Shown: positions 50,262 through 63,200 of the stretch, in pieces
How positions within the stretch are numbered: position 1 is the stretch's first letter
How the letters are laid out: the number at the start of each line of letters is the position of its first letter
From: Hydractinia symbiolongicarpus
Lineage: Eukaryota; Cnidaria; Hydrozoa; Anthoathecata; Hydractiniidae
DNA: 64,000 nt
Direction: 5' to 3'
Assembly: GCF_029227915.1 (NCBI RefSeq)
Contig: NC_079881.1
Span: 30,233,501 to 30,297,500 of the forward strand
Made by a program: the position numbers and the translations under genes
Notes under the pieces: model-generated
Databases searched by the model: none
What the model saw: the letters and a program-made list of their open reading frames with translations, nothing else
Told to the model about the DNA's origin: nothing

Positions 50262-51734
50262 GAGACTTGTAGTTTTTAAAAATGTTTTCTTTTTTGATGG
50301 GACGCTGAATAAAAGAAGTTTAATCGCCGGCAAACGAAAACCTGCGATTTCCCGTAAATCTCGGACTCGGCCCGTATAGTCAAAAGTATACAAAGAAAGT
50401 ACCCAGGGTGTAAACTCATTTCCCGAACGATTTTTTAAATTATTTTTTCACCACTAAAACGCATGAGACGTGTAGTTTTCAAAAATGTTTTCATTTTTGA
50501 TGAGACGATGAATAAAAGAAGTTTAATCGCCGGCAAACGAAAACCTGCGATTTCCCGTAAATCCCGTACTCGAACCGTATAGTCAAAAGTATACAAAGAA
50601 AGTACCCAGGAAGTAAACTCATTTCCCAAACGATTTTTTTAATTATTATTTCACCACTAAAGCCCATGAGACTTGTAGTTTTTAAAAATGTTTTCATTTT
50701 TGATGAGACGCTGAATAAAAGAAGTTTAATCGCCGGCAAACGAAAACCCGCGATTTCCCGTAAATCCCGGGCTTGGCCCGTATAGTCAAAAGTATACAAA
50801 GAAAGTACCCAGGGAGTAAACTCATTTCCCGAACGATTTTTTAAATTACTTTTTCACCACTAAAACGCATGAGACTTGTAGTTTTTAAAAATGTTTTCAT
50901 TTTTGATGAGACGCTGAATAAAAGAAGTTTAATCGCCGGCAAACGAAAACCTGCGATTTCCCGTAAATTCTGGACTCGGCCCGTATAGTCAAAAGTATAC
51001 AAAGAAAGTACCCAGGGAGTAAACTCATTTCCCAAACGATTTTTTAAATTATTATTTCACCACTAAAACGCATGAGACTTGTAGTTTTTAAAAATGTTTT
51101 CATTTTTGATGAGACGCTGAATAAAAGAAGTTTAATCGCCGGCAAACGAAAACCCGCGATTTCCCGTAAATCCCGGACTGGGCTCGTATAGTTAAAAGTG
51201 TGCAAGGAAAGTACCCAGTGAGTAAACTCATTTCCCGAATGAATTTTTAAATTATTTTTTCACCACTAAAACGTATGAGACTTGTAGTTTTCAAAAATGT
51301 TTTCATTTTTGATGAGACGCTGAATAAAAGAAGTTTAATCGCCGGCAAACGAAAACCTGCAATTTCCCGTAAATCCCGGACTCGGCCCGTATAGTCAAAA
51401 GTATACAAAGAAAGTACCCAGGGTGTAAACTCATTTCCCGAACGATTTTTTAAATTATTTTTTCACCACTAAAACGCATGAGACTTGTAGTTTTCAAAAA
51501 TGTTTTCATTTTTGATGAGACGATGAATAAAAGAAGTTAAATCGCCGGCAAACGAAAACCTGCGATTTCCCGTAAATCCCGTACTCAGCCCGTATAGTCA
51601 AAAGTATACAAAGAAAGTACCCATGGAGTAAACTCATTTCCCAAACGATTTTTTAAATTATTATTTCAAAACTAAAGCCCATGAGACTTGTAGATTTTAA
51701 AAATGTTTTCATTTTTCATGAGACGCTGAATAAA

Positions 51735-52917
51735 AGAAGTTTAATCGCCGGCAAACGAAAACCCGCAATTTCCCGTAAATCCCGGTCTCGGCCCGTATAG
51801 TCAAACGTATACAAGGAAAGTACCCAGTGAGTAAACTCATTTCCCTAACGAATTTTTAAATTATTTTTTCACCACTAAAACGCACGAGACTTGTAGTTTT
51901 CAAAAATGTTTTCATTTTTGATGAGACGCTGAATAAAAGAAGTTTAATCGCCGGCAAACGAAAACCTGCGATTTCCAGTAAATCAAAGAGATTACCCAGG
52001 GTGTAAACTCATTTCCCGAACGATTTTTTAAATTTTTTTTTCACCACTAAAACGCATGAGACTTGTAGTTTTTAAAAAAGTTTTCTTTTTTGATGAGACG
52101 CTTAATAAAAGAAGTTTAATCGCCGGCAAACGAAAACCTGCGATTTCCCGTAAATCTCGGACTCGGCCCGTATAGTCAAAAGTATACAAAGAAAGTACCC
52201 AGGGTGTAAACTCATTTCCCCAATTATTTTTTAAATTATTTTTTCACCACTAAAACGCATGAGACGTGTAGTTTTCAAAAATGTTTTCATTTTTGATGAG
52301 ACGATGAATAAAAGAAGTTTAATCGCCGGCAAACGAAAACCCGCAATTTCCCGTAAATCCCGGTCTCGGCCCGTATAGTCAAACGTATACAAGGAAAGTA
52401 CCCAGTGAGTAAACTCATTTCCCTAACGAATTTTTAAATTATTTTTTCACCACTAAAACGCACGAGACTTGTAGTTTTCAAAAATGTTTTCATTTTTGAT
52501 GAGACGCTGAATAAAAGAAGTTTAATCGCCGGCAAACGAAAACCTGCGATTTCCAGTAAATCAAAGAGATTACCCAGGGTGTAAACTCATTTCCCGAACG
52601 ATTTTTTAAATTTTTTTTTCACCACTAAAACGCATGAGACTTGTAGTTTTTAAAAAAGTTTTCTTTTTTGATGAGACGCTTAATAAAAGAAGTTTAATCG
52701 CCGGCAAACGAAAACCTGCGATTTCCCGTAAATCCCGGACTCGGCCCGTATAGTCAAAAGTATACAAAGAAAGTACCCAGGGTGTAAACTCATTTCCCCA
52801 ATTATTTTTTAAATTATTTTTTCACCACTAAAACGCATGAGACGTGTAGTTTTCAAAAATGTTTTCATTTTTGATGAGACGATGAATAAAAGAAGTTTAA
52901 TCGCCGGCAAACGAAAA
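51735..52917. repeat. 578-bp duplication inside the first 10.13-kb unit
   Basis: CCCGCAATTTCCC at 51762 and 52340, and CGCACGAGAC at 51881 and 52459, are each 578 bp apart. That is two 203-bp monomers and one 172-bp monomer. The CACGAGAC, AAAGAGATTACCC, TTTAAAAAAGTTTTC and CCCCAATTATTTTTT variants are all present in both copies. CACGAGAC and AAAAAAGTTTTC do not appear in the matching part of the second 10.13-kb unit. Confidence 0.87.
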
Positions 52918-53984
52918 CCTGCGATTTCCCGTAAATCCCGTACTCGGCCCGTATAGTCAAAAGTATACAAAGAAAGTACCCAGGGAGTAAACTCATTTCC
53001 CAAACGATTTTTTAAATTATTATTTCACCACTAAAGCCCATGATACTTGTAGTTTTTAAAAATGTTTTCATTTTTGATGAGACGCTGAATAAAAGAAGTT
53101 TAATCGCCGGCAAACGAAAACCCGCAATTTCCCGTAAATCCGGGTCTCGGCCCGTATAGTCAAAAGTATACAAGGAAAGTACCCAGTGAGTAAACTCATT
53201 TCCCTAACGAATTTTTAAATTATTTTTTTACCACTAAAACGCATGAGACTTGTAGTTTTCAAAAATGTTTTCATTTTTGATGAGACGCTGAATAAAAGAA
53301 GTTTAATCGCCGGCAAACGAAATCCTGCGATTTCCCGTAAATCCCGGACTCGGCCCGTATAGTCAAAAGTATACAAAGAGAGTACCCAGGGTGTAAACTC
53401 ATTTCCCGAACGATTTTTTAAATTATTTTTTCACCACTAAAACGCATAAGACTTGTAGTTTTCAAAAATGTTTTCATTTTTGATGAGACGCTGAATAAAA
53501 GAAGTTTAATCGCCGGCAAACGAAAACCCGCGATTTCCCGTAAATCCCGGGCTTGGCCCATATAGTCAAAAGTATACAAAGAAAGTACCCAGGGAGTAAA
53601 CTCATTTCCCGAACGATTTTTTAAATTACTTTTTCACCACTAAAACGCATGAGACTTGTAGTTTTTAAAAATGTTTTCATTTTTGATGAGACGCTGAATA
53701 AAAGAAGTTTAATCGCCGGCAAACGAAAATCTGCGATTTCCCGTAAATTCTGGACTCGGCCCGTATAGTCAAAAGTATACAAAGAAAGTACCCAGGGAGT
53801 AAACTCATTTCCCAAACGATTTTTTAAATTATTATTTCACCACTAAAGCCCATGAGACTTGTAGTTTTTAAAAATGTTTTCATTTTTGATGAGACGCTGA
53901 ATAAAAGAAGTTTAATCGCCGGCAAACGAAAACCCGCGATTTCCCGTAAATCCCGGACTCGGCCCGTATAGTCAAAAGTATACA

Positions 53985-55520
53985 AAGAAAGTACCCATGG
54001 AGTAAACTCATTTCCCAAACGATTTTTTAAATTATTATTTCAAAACTAAAGCCCATGAGACTTGTAGATTTTAAAAATGTTTTCATTTTTAATGAGACGC
54101 TGAATAAAAGAAGTTTAATCGCCGGCAAACGAAAACCCGCAATTTCCCGTAAATCCCGGTCTCGGCCCGTATAGTCAAACGTATACAAGGAAAGTACCCA
54201 GTGAGTAAACTCATTTCCCTAACGAATTTTTAAATTATTTTTTCACCACTAAAACGCATGAGACTTGTAGTTTTTAAAAATGTTTTCATCTTTGATGAGA
54301 CGATGAATAAACGAAGTTTAATCGCTGGCAAACGAAAACCTGCGATTTCCCGTAAATCCAGGACTCGGCCCGTATATTCAAAAGTATACAAAGAAAGTAC
54401 CCAGGGTGTAAACTCATTTCCCAAACGATTTTTTAAATTATTTTTTCACCACTAAAACGCATGAGACTTGTAGTTTTCAAAAATGTTTTCATTTTTGATG
54501 AGACGCTGAATAAAAGAAGTTTAATCGCCGGCAAACGAAAACCTGCGATTTCCAGTAAATCAAAGAGATTACCCAGGGTGTAAACTCATTTCCCGAACGA
54601 TTTTTTAAATTTTTTTTTCACCACTAAAACGCATGAGACTTGTAGTTTTTAAAAATGTTTTCTTTTTTGATGAGACGCTTAATAAAAGAAGTTTAATCGC
54701 CGGCAAACGAAAACCTGCGATTTCCCGTAAATCCCGAACTCGGCCCGTATAGTCAAAAGTATACAAAGAAAGTACCCAGGGTGTAAACTCATTTCCCGAA
54801 TTATTTTTTAAATTATTTTTTCACCACTAAAACGCATGAGACGTGTAGTTTTCAAAAATGTTTTCATTTTTGATGAGACGATGAATAAAAGAAGTTTAAT
54901 CGCCGGCAAACGAAAACCTGCGATTTCCCGTAAATCCCGTACTCGGCCCGTATAGTCAAAAGTATACAAAGAAAGTACCCAGGGAGTAAACTCATTTCCC
55001 AAACGATTTTTTAAATTATTATTTCACCACTAAAGCCCATGATACTTGTAGTTTTTAAAAATGTTTTCATTTTTGATGAGACGCTGAATAAAAGAAGTTT
55101 AATCGCCGGCAAACGAAAACCCGCAATTTCCCGTAAATCCCGGTCTCGGCCCGTATAGTCAAAAGTATACAAGGAAAGTACCCAGTGAGTAAACTCATTT
55201 CCCTAACGAATTTTTAAATTATTTTTTTACCACTAAAACACATGAGACTTGTAGTTTTCAAAAATGTTTTCATTTTTGATGAGACGCTGAATAAAAGAAG
55301 TTTAATCGCCGGCAAACGAAATCCTGCGATTTCCCGTAAATCCCGGACTCGGCCCGTATAGTCAAAAGTATACAAAGAGAGTACCCAGGGTGTAAACTCA
55401 TTTCCCGAACGATTTTTTAAATTATTTTTTCACCACTAAAACGCATGAGACTTGTAGTTTTCAAAAATGTTTTCATTTTTGATGAGACGCTGAATAAAAG
55501 AAGTTTAATCGCCGGCAAAC
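53985..55520. repeat. Third partial copy of the 30.3/43.1 kb segment
   Basis: This stretch matches 43137-44672 at a shift of 10,848 bp and 30.3-31.8 kb at 23,690 bp; 54808 corresponds to 43960 and 31118. It shares CCCATGGAG, GTAGATTTTAAAAATG, CATCTTTGATG, the 172-bp monomer, CCCGAATTATTTTTT and CGAAATCCTGCG in order. It has its own GTATATTCAAAAG near 54372 and CCCATGATACTTG near 55037. The match ends near 55,520. Confidence 0.8.
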
Positions 55521-55899
55521 GAAAACCCGCAATTTCCCGTAAATCCCGGTCTCGGCCCGTATAGTCAAACGTATACAAGGAAAGTACCCAGTGAGTAAAC
55601 TCATTTCCCTAACGAATTTTTAAAATTTTTTTTCAACACTAAAACGCATGAGACTTGTAGTTTTTAAAAATGTTTTCTTTTTTGATGAGACGCTGAATAA
55701 AAGAAGTTTAATCGACGGCAAACGAAAACCTGCGATTTCCTGTAAATCCGGGACTCAGCCCGTATAGTCAAAAGTATACAAAGAAAGTACCCAGGGTGTA
55801 AACTCATTTCCCGAACGATTTTTTAAATTATTCTTTCACCACTAAAACGCATGAGACGTGTAGTTTTCAAAAATGTTTTCATTTTTGATGAGACGATGA

Positions 55900-58190
55900 A
55901 TAAAAGAAGTTTAATCGCCGGCAAACGAAAACCTGCGATTTCCCGTAAATCCCGTACTCGGCCCGTATAGTCAAAAGTATACAAAGAAAGTACCCAGGGA
56001 GTAAACTCATTTCCCAAACGATTTTTTAAATTATTATTTCACCACTAAAGCCCATGAGACTTGTAGTTTTTAAAAATGTTTTCATTTTTGATGAGACGCT
56101 GAATAAAAGAAGTTAAATCGCCGGCAAACGAAAACCCGCAATTTCCCGTAAATACCGGTTTCGGCCCGTATAGTCAAAAGTATACAACGAAAGTACCCAG
56201 TGAGTAAACTCATTTCCCTAAAGAATTTTTAAATTATTTTTTTACCACTAAAACGCATAAGACTTGTAGTTTTCAAAAATGTTTTCATTTTTGATGAGAC
56301 GCTGAATAAAAGAAGTTTAATCGCCGGCAAACGAAAACCTGCGATTTCCCGTAAATCCCGGACTCGGCCCGTATAGTCAAAAGTATACAAAGAGAGTACC
56401 CAGGGTGTAAACTTATTTCCCGAACGATTTTTTAAATTATTTATTCACCACTAAAACGCATGAGACTTGTAGTTTTCAAAAATGTTTTCATTTTTGATGA
56501 GACGCTGAATAAAAGAAGTTTAATCGCCGGCAAACGAAAACCTGCGATTTCCCATAAATCCCGGACTCGGCCCGTATAGTCAAAAGTATACAAAGAAAGT
56601 ACCCAGGGAGTAAACTCATTTCCCAAACGATTTTTTAAATTATTATTTCACAACTAAAGCCCATGAGACTTGTAGTTTTTAAAAATGTTTTCATTTTTGA
56701 TGAGACGCTGAATAAAAGAAGTTTAATCGCCGGCAAACGAAAACCCGCAATTTCCCGTAAATCCCGGTCTCGGCCCGTATAGTCAAACGTATACAAGGAA
56801 AGTACCCAGTGAGTAAACTCATTTCCCTAACGAATTTTTAAATTATTTTTTCACCACTAAAACGCATGAGACTTGTAGTTTTCAAAACTGTTTTCATTTT
56901 TGATGAGACGCTAAATAAAAAAAGTTTAATCGCTGGCAAACGAAAACCTGCGATTTCCTGTAAATCCGGGACTCGGCCCGTATAGTCAAAAGTATACAAA
57001 AAGGGACCCAGGGTGTAAACTCATTTCCCGAACGATTTTTTAAATTATTATTTCACCACTAAAGCCCATGAGACTTGTAGTTTTTAAAAATGTTTTCATT
57101 TTTGATGAGACGCTGAATAAAACAAGTTTAATCGCCGGCAAACGAAAACCTGCGATTTCCAGTAAATCAAAGAGAGTACCCAGGGTGTAAACTCATTTCC
57201 CTAACGATTTTTTAAAATTTTTTTTCAACACTAAAACGCATGAGACTTGTAGTTTTTAAAAATGTTTTCTTTTTTGATGAGACGATGAATAAAAAAAGTT
57301 TAATCGCCGGCAAACGAAAACCTGCGATTTCCCGTAAATCCCGTACTCGGCCCGTATAGTCAAAAGTATACAAAGAAAGTACCCAGGGAGTAAACTCATT
57401 TCCCAAACGATTTTTTAAATTATTATTTCACCACTAAAGCCCATGAGACTTGTAGTTTTTAAAAATGTTTTCATTTTTGATGAGACGCTGAATAAAAGAA
57501 GTTAAATCGCCGGCAAACGAAAACCCGCAATTTCCCGTAAATCCGGTCTCGGCCCGTATAGTCAAAAGTATACAAGGAAAGTACCCAGTGAGTAAACTCA
57601 TTTCCCTAACGAATTTTTAAATTATTGTTTTACCACTAAAACGCATGAGACTTGTAGTTTTCAAAAATGTTTTCATTTTTGATGAGACGCTGAATAAAAG
57701 AAGTTTAATCGCCGGCAAACGAAAACCTGCGATTTCCCGTAAATCCCGGACTCGGCCCGTATAGTCAAAAGTATACAAAGAGAGTACCCAGGGTGTAAAC
57801 TCATTTCCCGAACGATTTTTTAAATTATTTATTCACCACTAAAACGCATGAGACTTGTAGTTTTCAAAAATGTTTTCATTTTTGATGAGACGCTGAATAA
57901 AAGAAGTTTAATCGCCGGGAAACGAAAACCTGCGATTTGCCGTAAATCCCGGACTCGGCCCGTATAGTCAAAAGTATGCAAAGAAAGTACCCAGGGAGTA
58001 AACTCATTTCCCAAACGATTTTTTAAATTATTATTTCACCAGTAAAGCCCATGAGACTTGTAGTTTTTAAAAATGTTTTCATTTTTGATGAGACGCTGAA
58101 TAAAAGAAGTTTAATCGCCGGCAAACGAAAACCCGCAATTTCCCGTAAATCCCAGTCTCGGCCCGTATAGTCAAACGTATACAAGGAAAG
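55900..58190. repeat. 1,388-bp duplication, about 1.6 copies
   Basis: Points 55823/57212 and 56441/57829 lie 1,389 and 1,388 bp apart, the step coming from a one-base loss in AAATCCGGTCTCGG near 57541. Shared variants are AAGAAGTTAAATCGCC (56111 and 57499) and the ATTATTTATTCACCACTAAAACG monomer. The first copy contains a 172-bp monomer (57168). The second fades out near 58,190. Confidence 0.75.
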
Positions 58191-60190
58191 TACCCAGGGA
58201 GTAAACTCTTTCCCTAACGAATTTTTAAATTATTTTTCACCACTAAAGCCCATGAGACTTGTAGTTTTTAAAAATGTTTTCATTTTTGATGAGACGCTGA
58301 ATAAAAGAAGTTTAATCGCCGGCAAACGAAAACCTGCGATTTCCAGTAAATCAAAGAGAGTACCCAGGGTGTAAACTCATTTCCCAAACGATTTTTTAAA
58401 TTTTTTTTTCACCACTAAAACGCATGAGACATGTAGTTTTTAAAAATGTTTTCTTTTTTGATGAGACGCTGAATAAAAGAAGTTTAATCGCCGGCAAACG
58501 AAAACCTGCGATTTCCCGTAAATCCTGGACTCGGCCCGTATAGTCAAAAAAGTACAAAGAAAGTACCCAGGGAGTAAACTCATTTCCCAAACGATTTTTT
58601 AAATTATTATTTCACCACTAAAGCCCATGAGACTTGTAGTTTTTAAAAATGTTTTCATTTTTGATGAGACGCTGAATAAAAGAAGTTTAATCGCCGGCAA
58701 ACGTAAACCGGCGATTTTCCGTAAATCCCGGACTCGGCCCGTATAGTTAAAATTAAACAAGGAAAGTACCCAGTGAGTAAACGCATTTCCCGAACGAATT
58801 TTTAAATTATTTTTTCACCACTAAAACGTATGAGACTTGTAGTTTTCAAAAATGTTTTCATTTTTGATGAGACGCTGAATAAAAGAAGTTTAATCGACGG
58901 CAAACGAAAACCTGCGATTTCCCGTAAATCCTGGACTCGGCCCGTATAGTCAAAAGTATACAAAGAAAGTACCCAGGGAGTAAACTCATTTCCCAAACGA
59001 TTTTTTAAATTATTATTTCACCACTAAAGCCCATGAGACTTGTAGTTTTTAAAAATGTTTTCATTTTTGATGAGACGCTGAATAAAAGAAGTTTAATCGC
59101 CGGCAAACGTAAAGCCGCGATTTTCCGTAAATCCCGGACTCGGCCCGTATAGTTAAAAGTATACAAGGAAAGTACCCAGTGAGTAAACGCATTTCCCGAA
59201 CGAATTTTTAAATTATTTTTTCACCACTAAAACGTATGAGACTTGTAGTTTTCAAAAATGTTTTCATTTTTGATGAGACGCTGAATAAAAGAAGTTTTAT
59301 CGCCGGCAAACGAAAACCTGCGATTTCCCGTAAATCCCGGACTCGGCCCGTATAGTCAAAAGTATACAAAGAAAGTACCCAGGGAGTAAACTCATTTCCC
59401 AAACGATTTTTTAAATTATTTTTTCACCACTAAAACGCATGAGACTTGTAGTTTTCAGAAATGTTTTCATTTTTGATGAGACGCTGAATAAAAGAAGTTT
59501 AATCGCTGGCAAACGAAAACCTGCGATTTCCTGTAAATCCCGGACTCGGCCCGTATAGTCAAAAGTATACAAAGAAGGTACCCAGGGTGTAAACTCATTT
59601 CCCGAACGATTTTTTAAATTATTATTTCACCACTAAAGCCCATGAGACTTGTAGTTTTTAAAAATGTTTTCATTTTTGATGAGACGCTGAATAAAAGAAG
59701 TTTAATCGCCGGCAAACGAAAACCTGCGATTTCCCGTAAATCCTGGACTCGGCCCGTATAGTCAAAAGTATACAAAGAAAGTACCCAGGGAGTAAACTCA
59801 TTTCGCAAACGATTTTTTAAATTATTATTTCACCACTAAAGCCCATGAGACTTGTAGTTTTTAAAAATGTTTTCATTTTTGATGAGACGCTGAATAAAAG
59901 AAGTTTAATCGCCGGCAAACGAAAACCCGCGATTTCCCGTAAATCCCAGTCTCGGCCCGTATAGTCAAACGTATACAAGGAAAGTACCCAGGGAGTAAAC
60001 TCTTTCCCTAACGAATTTTTAAATTATTTTTCACCACTAAAGCCCATGAGACTTGTAGTTTTTAAAAATGTTTTCATTTTTGATGAGACGCTGAATAAAA
60101 GAAGTTTAATCGCCGGCAAACGAAAACCTGCGATTTCCAGTAAATCAAAGAGAGTACCCAGGGTGTAAACTCATTTCCCAAACGATTATT
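58030..60190. repeat. 1,794-bp-spaced duplicate of an edge block
   Basis: About 58030-58400 matches 59824-60190. Both carry GTAAACTCTTTCCC (one base lost; 58201 and 59995), ATTATTTTTCACC (one base lost), CCCAGTCTCGG and a 172-bp monomer. These combinations occur nowhere else that I noticed. Confidence 0.75.
58590..59401. repeat. 406-bp dimer, two diverged copies
   Basis: Two dimers of 406 bp lie in tandem (58802 and 59208 correspond). They share AAACGTAAA followed by GCGATTTTCCG, AGTAAACGCATTTCC and CACTAAAACGTATGAG. They differ from each other more than most neighbouring repeats do (for example GTTAAAATTAAACAAGG near 58747 against GTTAAAAGTATACAAGG near 59153). Confidence 0.75.
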
Positions 60191-60235
60191 TAAATTTTTT
60201 TTTCACCACTAAAACGCATGAGACTTGTAGTTTTC

Positions 60236-63200
60236 AAAAATGTTTTCATTTTTGATGAGACGCTGAATAAAAGAAGTTTAATCGCCGGCAAACGAAAACC
60301 TGCGATTTCCAGTAAATCAAAGAGAGTACCCAGGGTCTAAACTCATTTCCCTAACGATTTTTTAAAATTTTTTTTCAACACTAAAACGCATGAGACTTGT
60401 AGTTTTTAAAAATGTTTTCTTTTTTGATGGGACGCTGAATAAAAGAAGTTTAATCGCCGGCAAACGAAAACCTGCGATTTCCCGTAAATCTCGGACTCGG
60501 CCCGTATAGTCAAAAGTATACAAAGAAAGTACCCAGGGTGTAAACTCATTTCCCGAACGATTTTTTAAATTATTTTTTCACCACTAAAACGCATGAGACG
60601 TGTAGTTTTCAAAAATGTTTTCATTTTTGATGAGACGATGAATAAAAGAAGTTTAATCGCCGGCAAACGAAAACCTGCGATTTCCCGTAAATCCCGTACT
60701 CGAACCGTATAGTCAAAAGTATACAAAGAAAGTACCCAGGGAGTAAACTCATTTCCCAAACGATTTTTTAAATTATTTATTCACCACTAAAGCCCATGAG
60801 ACTTGTAGTTTTTAAAAATGTTTTCATTTTTGATGAGACGCTGAATAAAAGAAGTTTAATCGCCGGCAAACGAAAACCTGCGATTTCCCGTAAATTCTGG
60901 ACTCGGCCCGTATAGTCAAAAGTATACAAAGAAAGTACCCAGGAAGTAAACTCATTTCCCAAACGATTTTTTAAATTATTATTTCACCACTAAAGCCCAT
61001 GAGACTTGTAGTTTTTAAAAATGTTTTCATTTTTGATGAGACGCTGAATAAAAGAAGTTTAATCGCCGGCAAACGAAAACCTGCGATTTCCCGTAAATTC
61101 TGGACTCGGCCCGTATAGTCAAAAGTATACAAAGAAAGTACCCAGGGAGTAAACTCATTTCCCAAACGATTTTTTAAATTATTATTTCACCACTAAAACG
61201 CATGAGACTTGTAGTTTTTAAAAATGTTTTCATTTTTGATGAGACGCTGAATAAAAGAAGTTTAATCGCCGGCAAACGAAAACCCGCGATTTCCCGTAAA
61301 TCCCGGACTGGGCTCGTATAGTTAAAAGTGTGCAAGGAAAGTACCCAGTGAGTAAACTCATTTCCCGAATGAATTTTTAAATTACTTTTTCACCACTAAA
61401 ACGTATGAGACTTGTAGGTTTCAAAAATGTTTTCATTTTTGATGAGACGCTGAATAAAAGAAGTTTAATCGCCGGCAAACGAAAACCTGCGATTTCCCGT
61501 AAATCCCGGACTCGGCCCGTATAGTCAAAAGTATACAAAGAAAGTACCCAGGGTGTAAACTCATTTCCCGAACGATTTTTTAAATTATTTTTTCACCACT
61601 AAAACGCATGAGACTTGTAGTTTTCAAAAATGTTTTCATTTTTGATGAGACGATGAATAAAAGAAGTTAAATCGCCGGCAAACGAAAACCTGCGATTTCC
61701 CGTAAATCCCGTACTCAGCCCGTATAGTCAAAAGTATACAAAGAAAGTACCCATGGAGTAAACTCATTTCCCAAACGATTTTTTAAATTATTATTTCAAA
61801 ACTAAAGCCCATGAGACTAGTAGTTTTCAAAAATGTTTTCATTTTTGATGAGACGCTGAATAAAAGAAGTTTAATCGCCGGCAAACGAAAACCCGCGATT
61901 TCCCGTAAATCCCGGACTGGGCTCGTATAGTTAAAAGTGTGCAAGGAAAGTACCCAGTGAGTAAACTCATTTCCCGAATGAATTTTTAAATTACTTTTTC
62001 ACCACTAAAACGTATGAGACTTGTAGGTTTCAAAAATGTTTTCATTTTTGATGAGACGCTGAATAAAAGAAGTTTAATCGCCGGCAAACGAAAACCTGCG
62101 ATTTCCCGTAAATCCCGGACTCGGCCCGTATAGTCAAAAGTATACAAAGAAAGTACCCAGGGTGTAAACTCATTTCCCGAACGATTTTTTAAATTATTTT
62201 TTCACCACTAAAACGCATGAGACTTGTAGTTTTCAAAAATGTTTTCATTTTTGATGAGACGATGAATAAAAGAAGTTAAATCGCCGGCAAACGAAAACCT
62301 GCGATTTCCCGTAAATCCCGTACTCAGCCCGTATAGTCAAAAGTATACAAAGAAAGTACCCATGGAGTAAACTCATTTCCCAAACGATTTTTTAAATTAT
62401 TATTTCAAAACTAAAGCCCATGAGACTTGTAGATTTTAAAAATGTTTTCATTTTTAATGAGACGCTGAATAAAAGAAGTTTAATCGCCGGCAAACGAAAA
62501 CCCGCAATTTCCCGTAAATCCCGGTCTCGGCCCGTATAGTCAAACGTATACAAGGAAAGTACCCAGTGAGTAAACTCATTTCCCTAACGAATTTTTAAAT
62601 TATTTTTTCACCACTAAAACGCATGAGACTTGTAGTTTTCAAAAATGTTTTCATTTTTGATGAGACGCTGAATAAAAGAAGTTTAATCGCCGGCAAACGA
62701 AAACCTGCGATTTCCAGTAAATCAAAGAGATTACCCAGGGTGTAAACTCATTTCCCGAACGATTTTTTAAATTTTTTTTTCACCACTAAAACGCATGAGA
62801 CTTGTAGTTTTTAAAAATGTTTTCTTTTTTGATGAGACGCTTAATAAAAGAAGTTTAATCGCCGGCAAACGAAAACCTGCGATTTCCCGTAAATCCCGGA
62901 CTCGGCCCGTATAGTCAAAAGTATACAAAGAAAGTACCCAGGGTGTAAACTCATTTCCCGAATTATTTTTTAAATTATTTTTTCACCACTAAAACGCATG
63001 AGACGTGTAGTTTTCAAAAATGTTTTCATTTTTGATGAGACGATGAATAAAAGAAGTTTAATCGCCGGCAAACGAAAACCTGCGATTTCCCGTAAATCCC
63101 GTACTCGGCCCGTATAGTCAAAAGTATACAAAGAAAGTACCCAGGGAGTAAACTCATTTCCCAAACGATTTTTTAAATTATTATTTCACCACTAAAGCCC

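Larger units (their letters stand above)
50106..60235. repeat. 10.13-kb repeat unit, first copy
   Basis: The start of this unit recurs at 60236, shifted by 10,130 bp. Shared private variants are CCCAGGGTCTAAAC (50200 and 60330), TTTTTGATGGGACGCTG (50291 and 60421), CCGTAAATCTCGG, CTCGAACCGTATAG (50570 and 60700), GGACTGGGCTCG (51176 and 61306) and CCCGAATGAATTTTT (51235 and 61365). Within this first copy a 578-bp block has been duplicated at 51.7-52.9 kb. The unit is about 50 monomers long. Confidence 0.85.
6877..62735. repeat. 172-bp monomer subfamily (31-bp deletion), about 39 copies
   Basis: In these monomers TTTCCAGTAAATC runs straight into AAAGAGAGTACCC, whereas the normal form has 31 more bases between them (rest of CCGGACTCGGCCCG, GTATAGTCAAAAGTATAC). 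The deletion has one base of microhomology (C). A linked C-to-A change (CCCGT to CCAGT) sits just left of it. Approximate junction positions: 6884, 10305, 11075, 11257, 12037, 14237, 15421, 17617, 18805, 20191, 21377, 22566, 23346, 24531, 25311, 26496, 27271, 28667, 30871, 32367, 33959, 35347, 35922, 37515, 38497, 42931, 43710, 45209, 46800, 48190, 50188, 51978, 52560, 54558, 57168, 58349, 60142, 60318 and 62728. The shared junction argues for one origin followed by spread. The loss removes most of the GC-rich tail and the GTATA..TATAC dyad. Confidence 0.9.
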
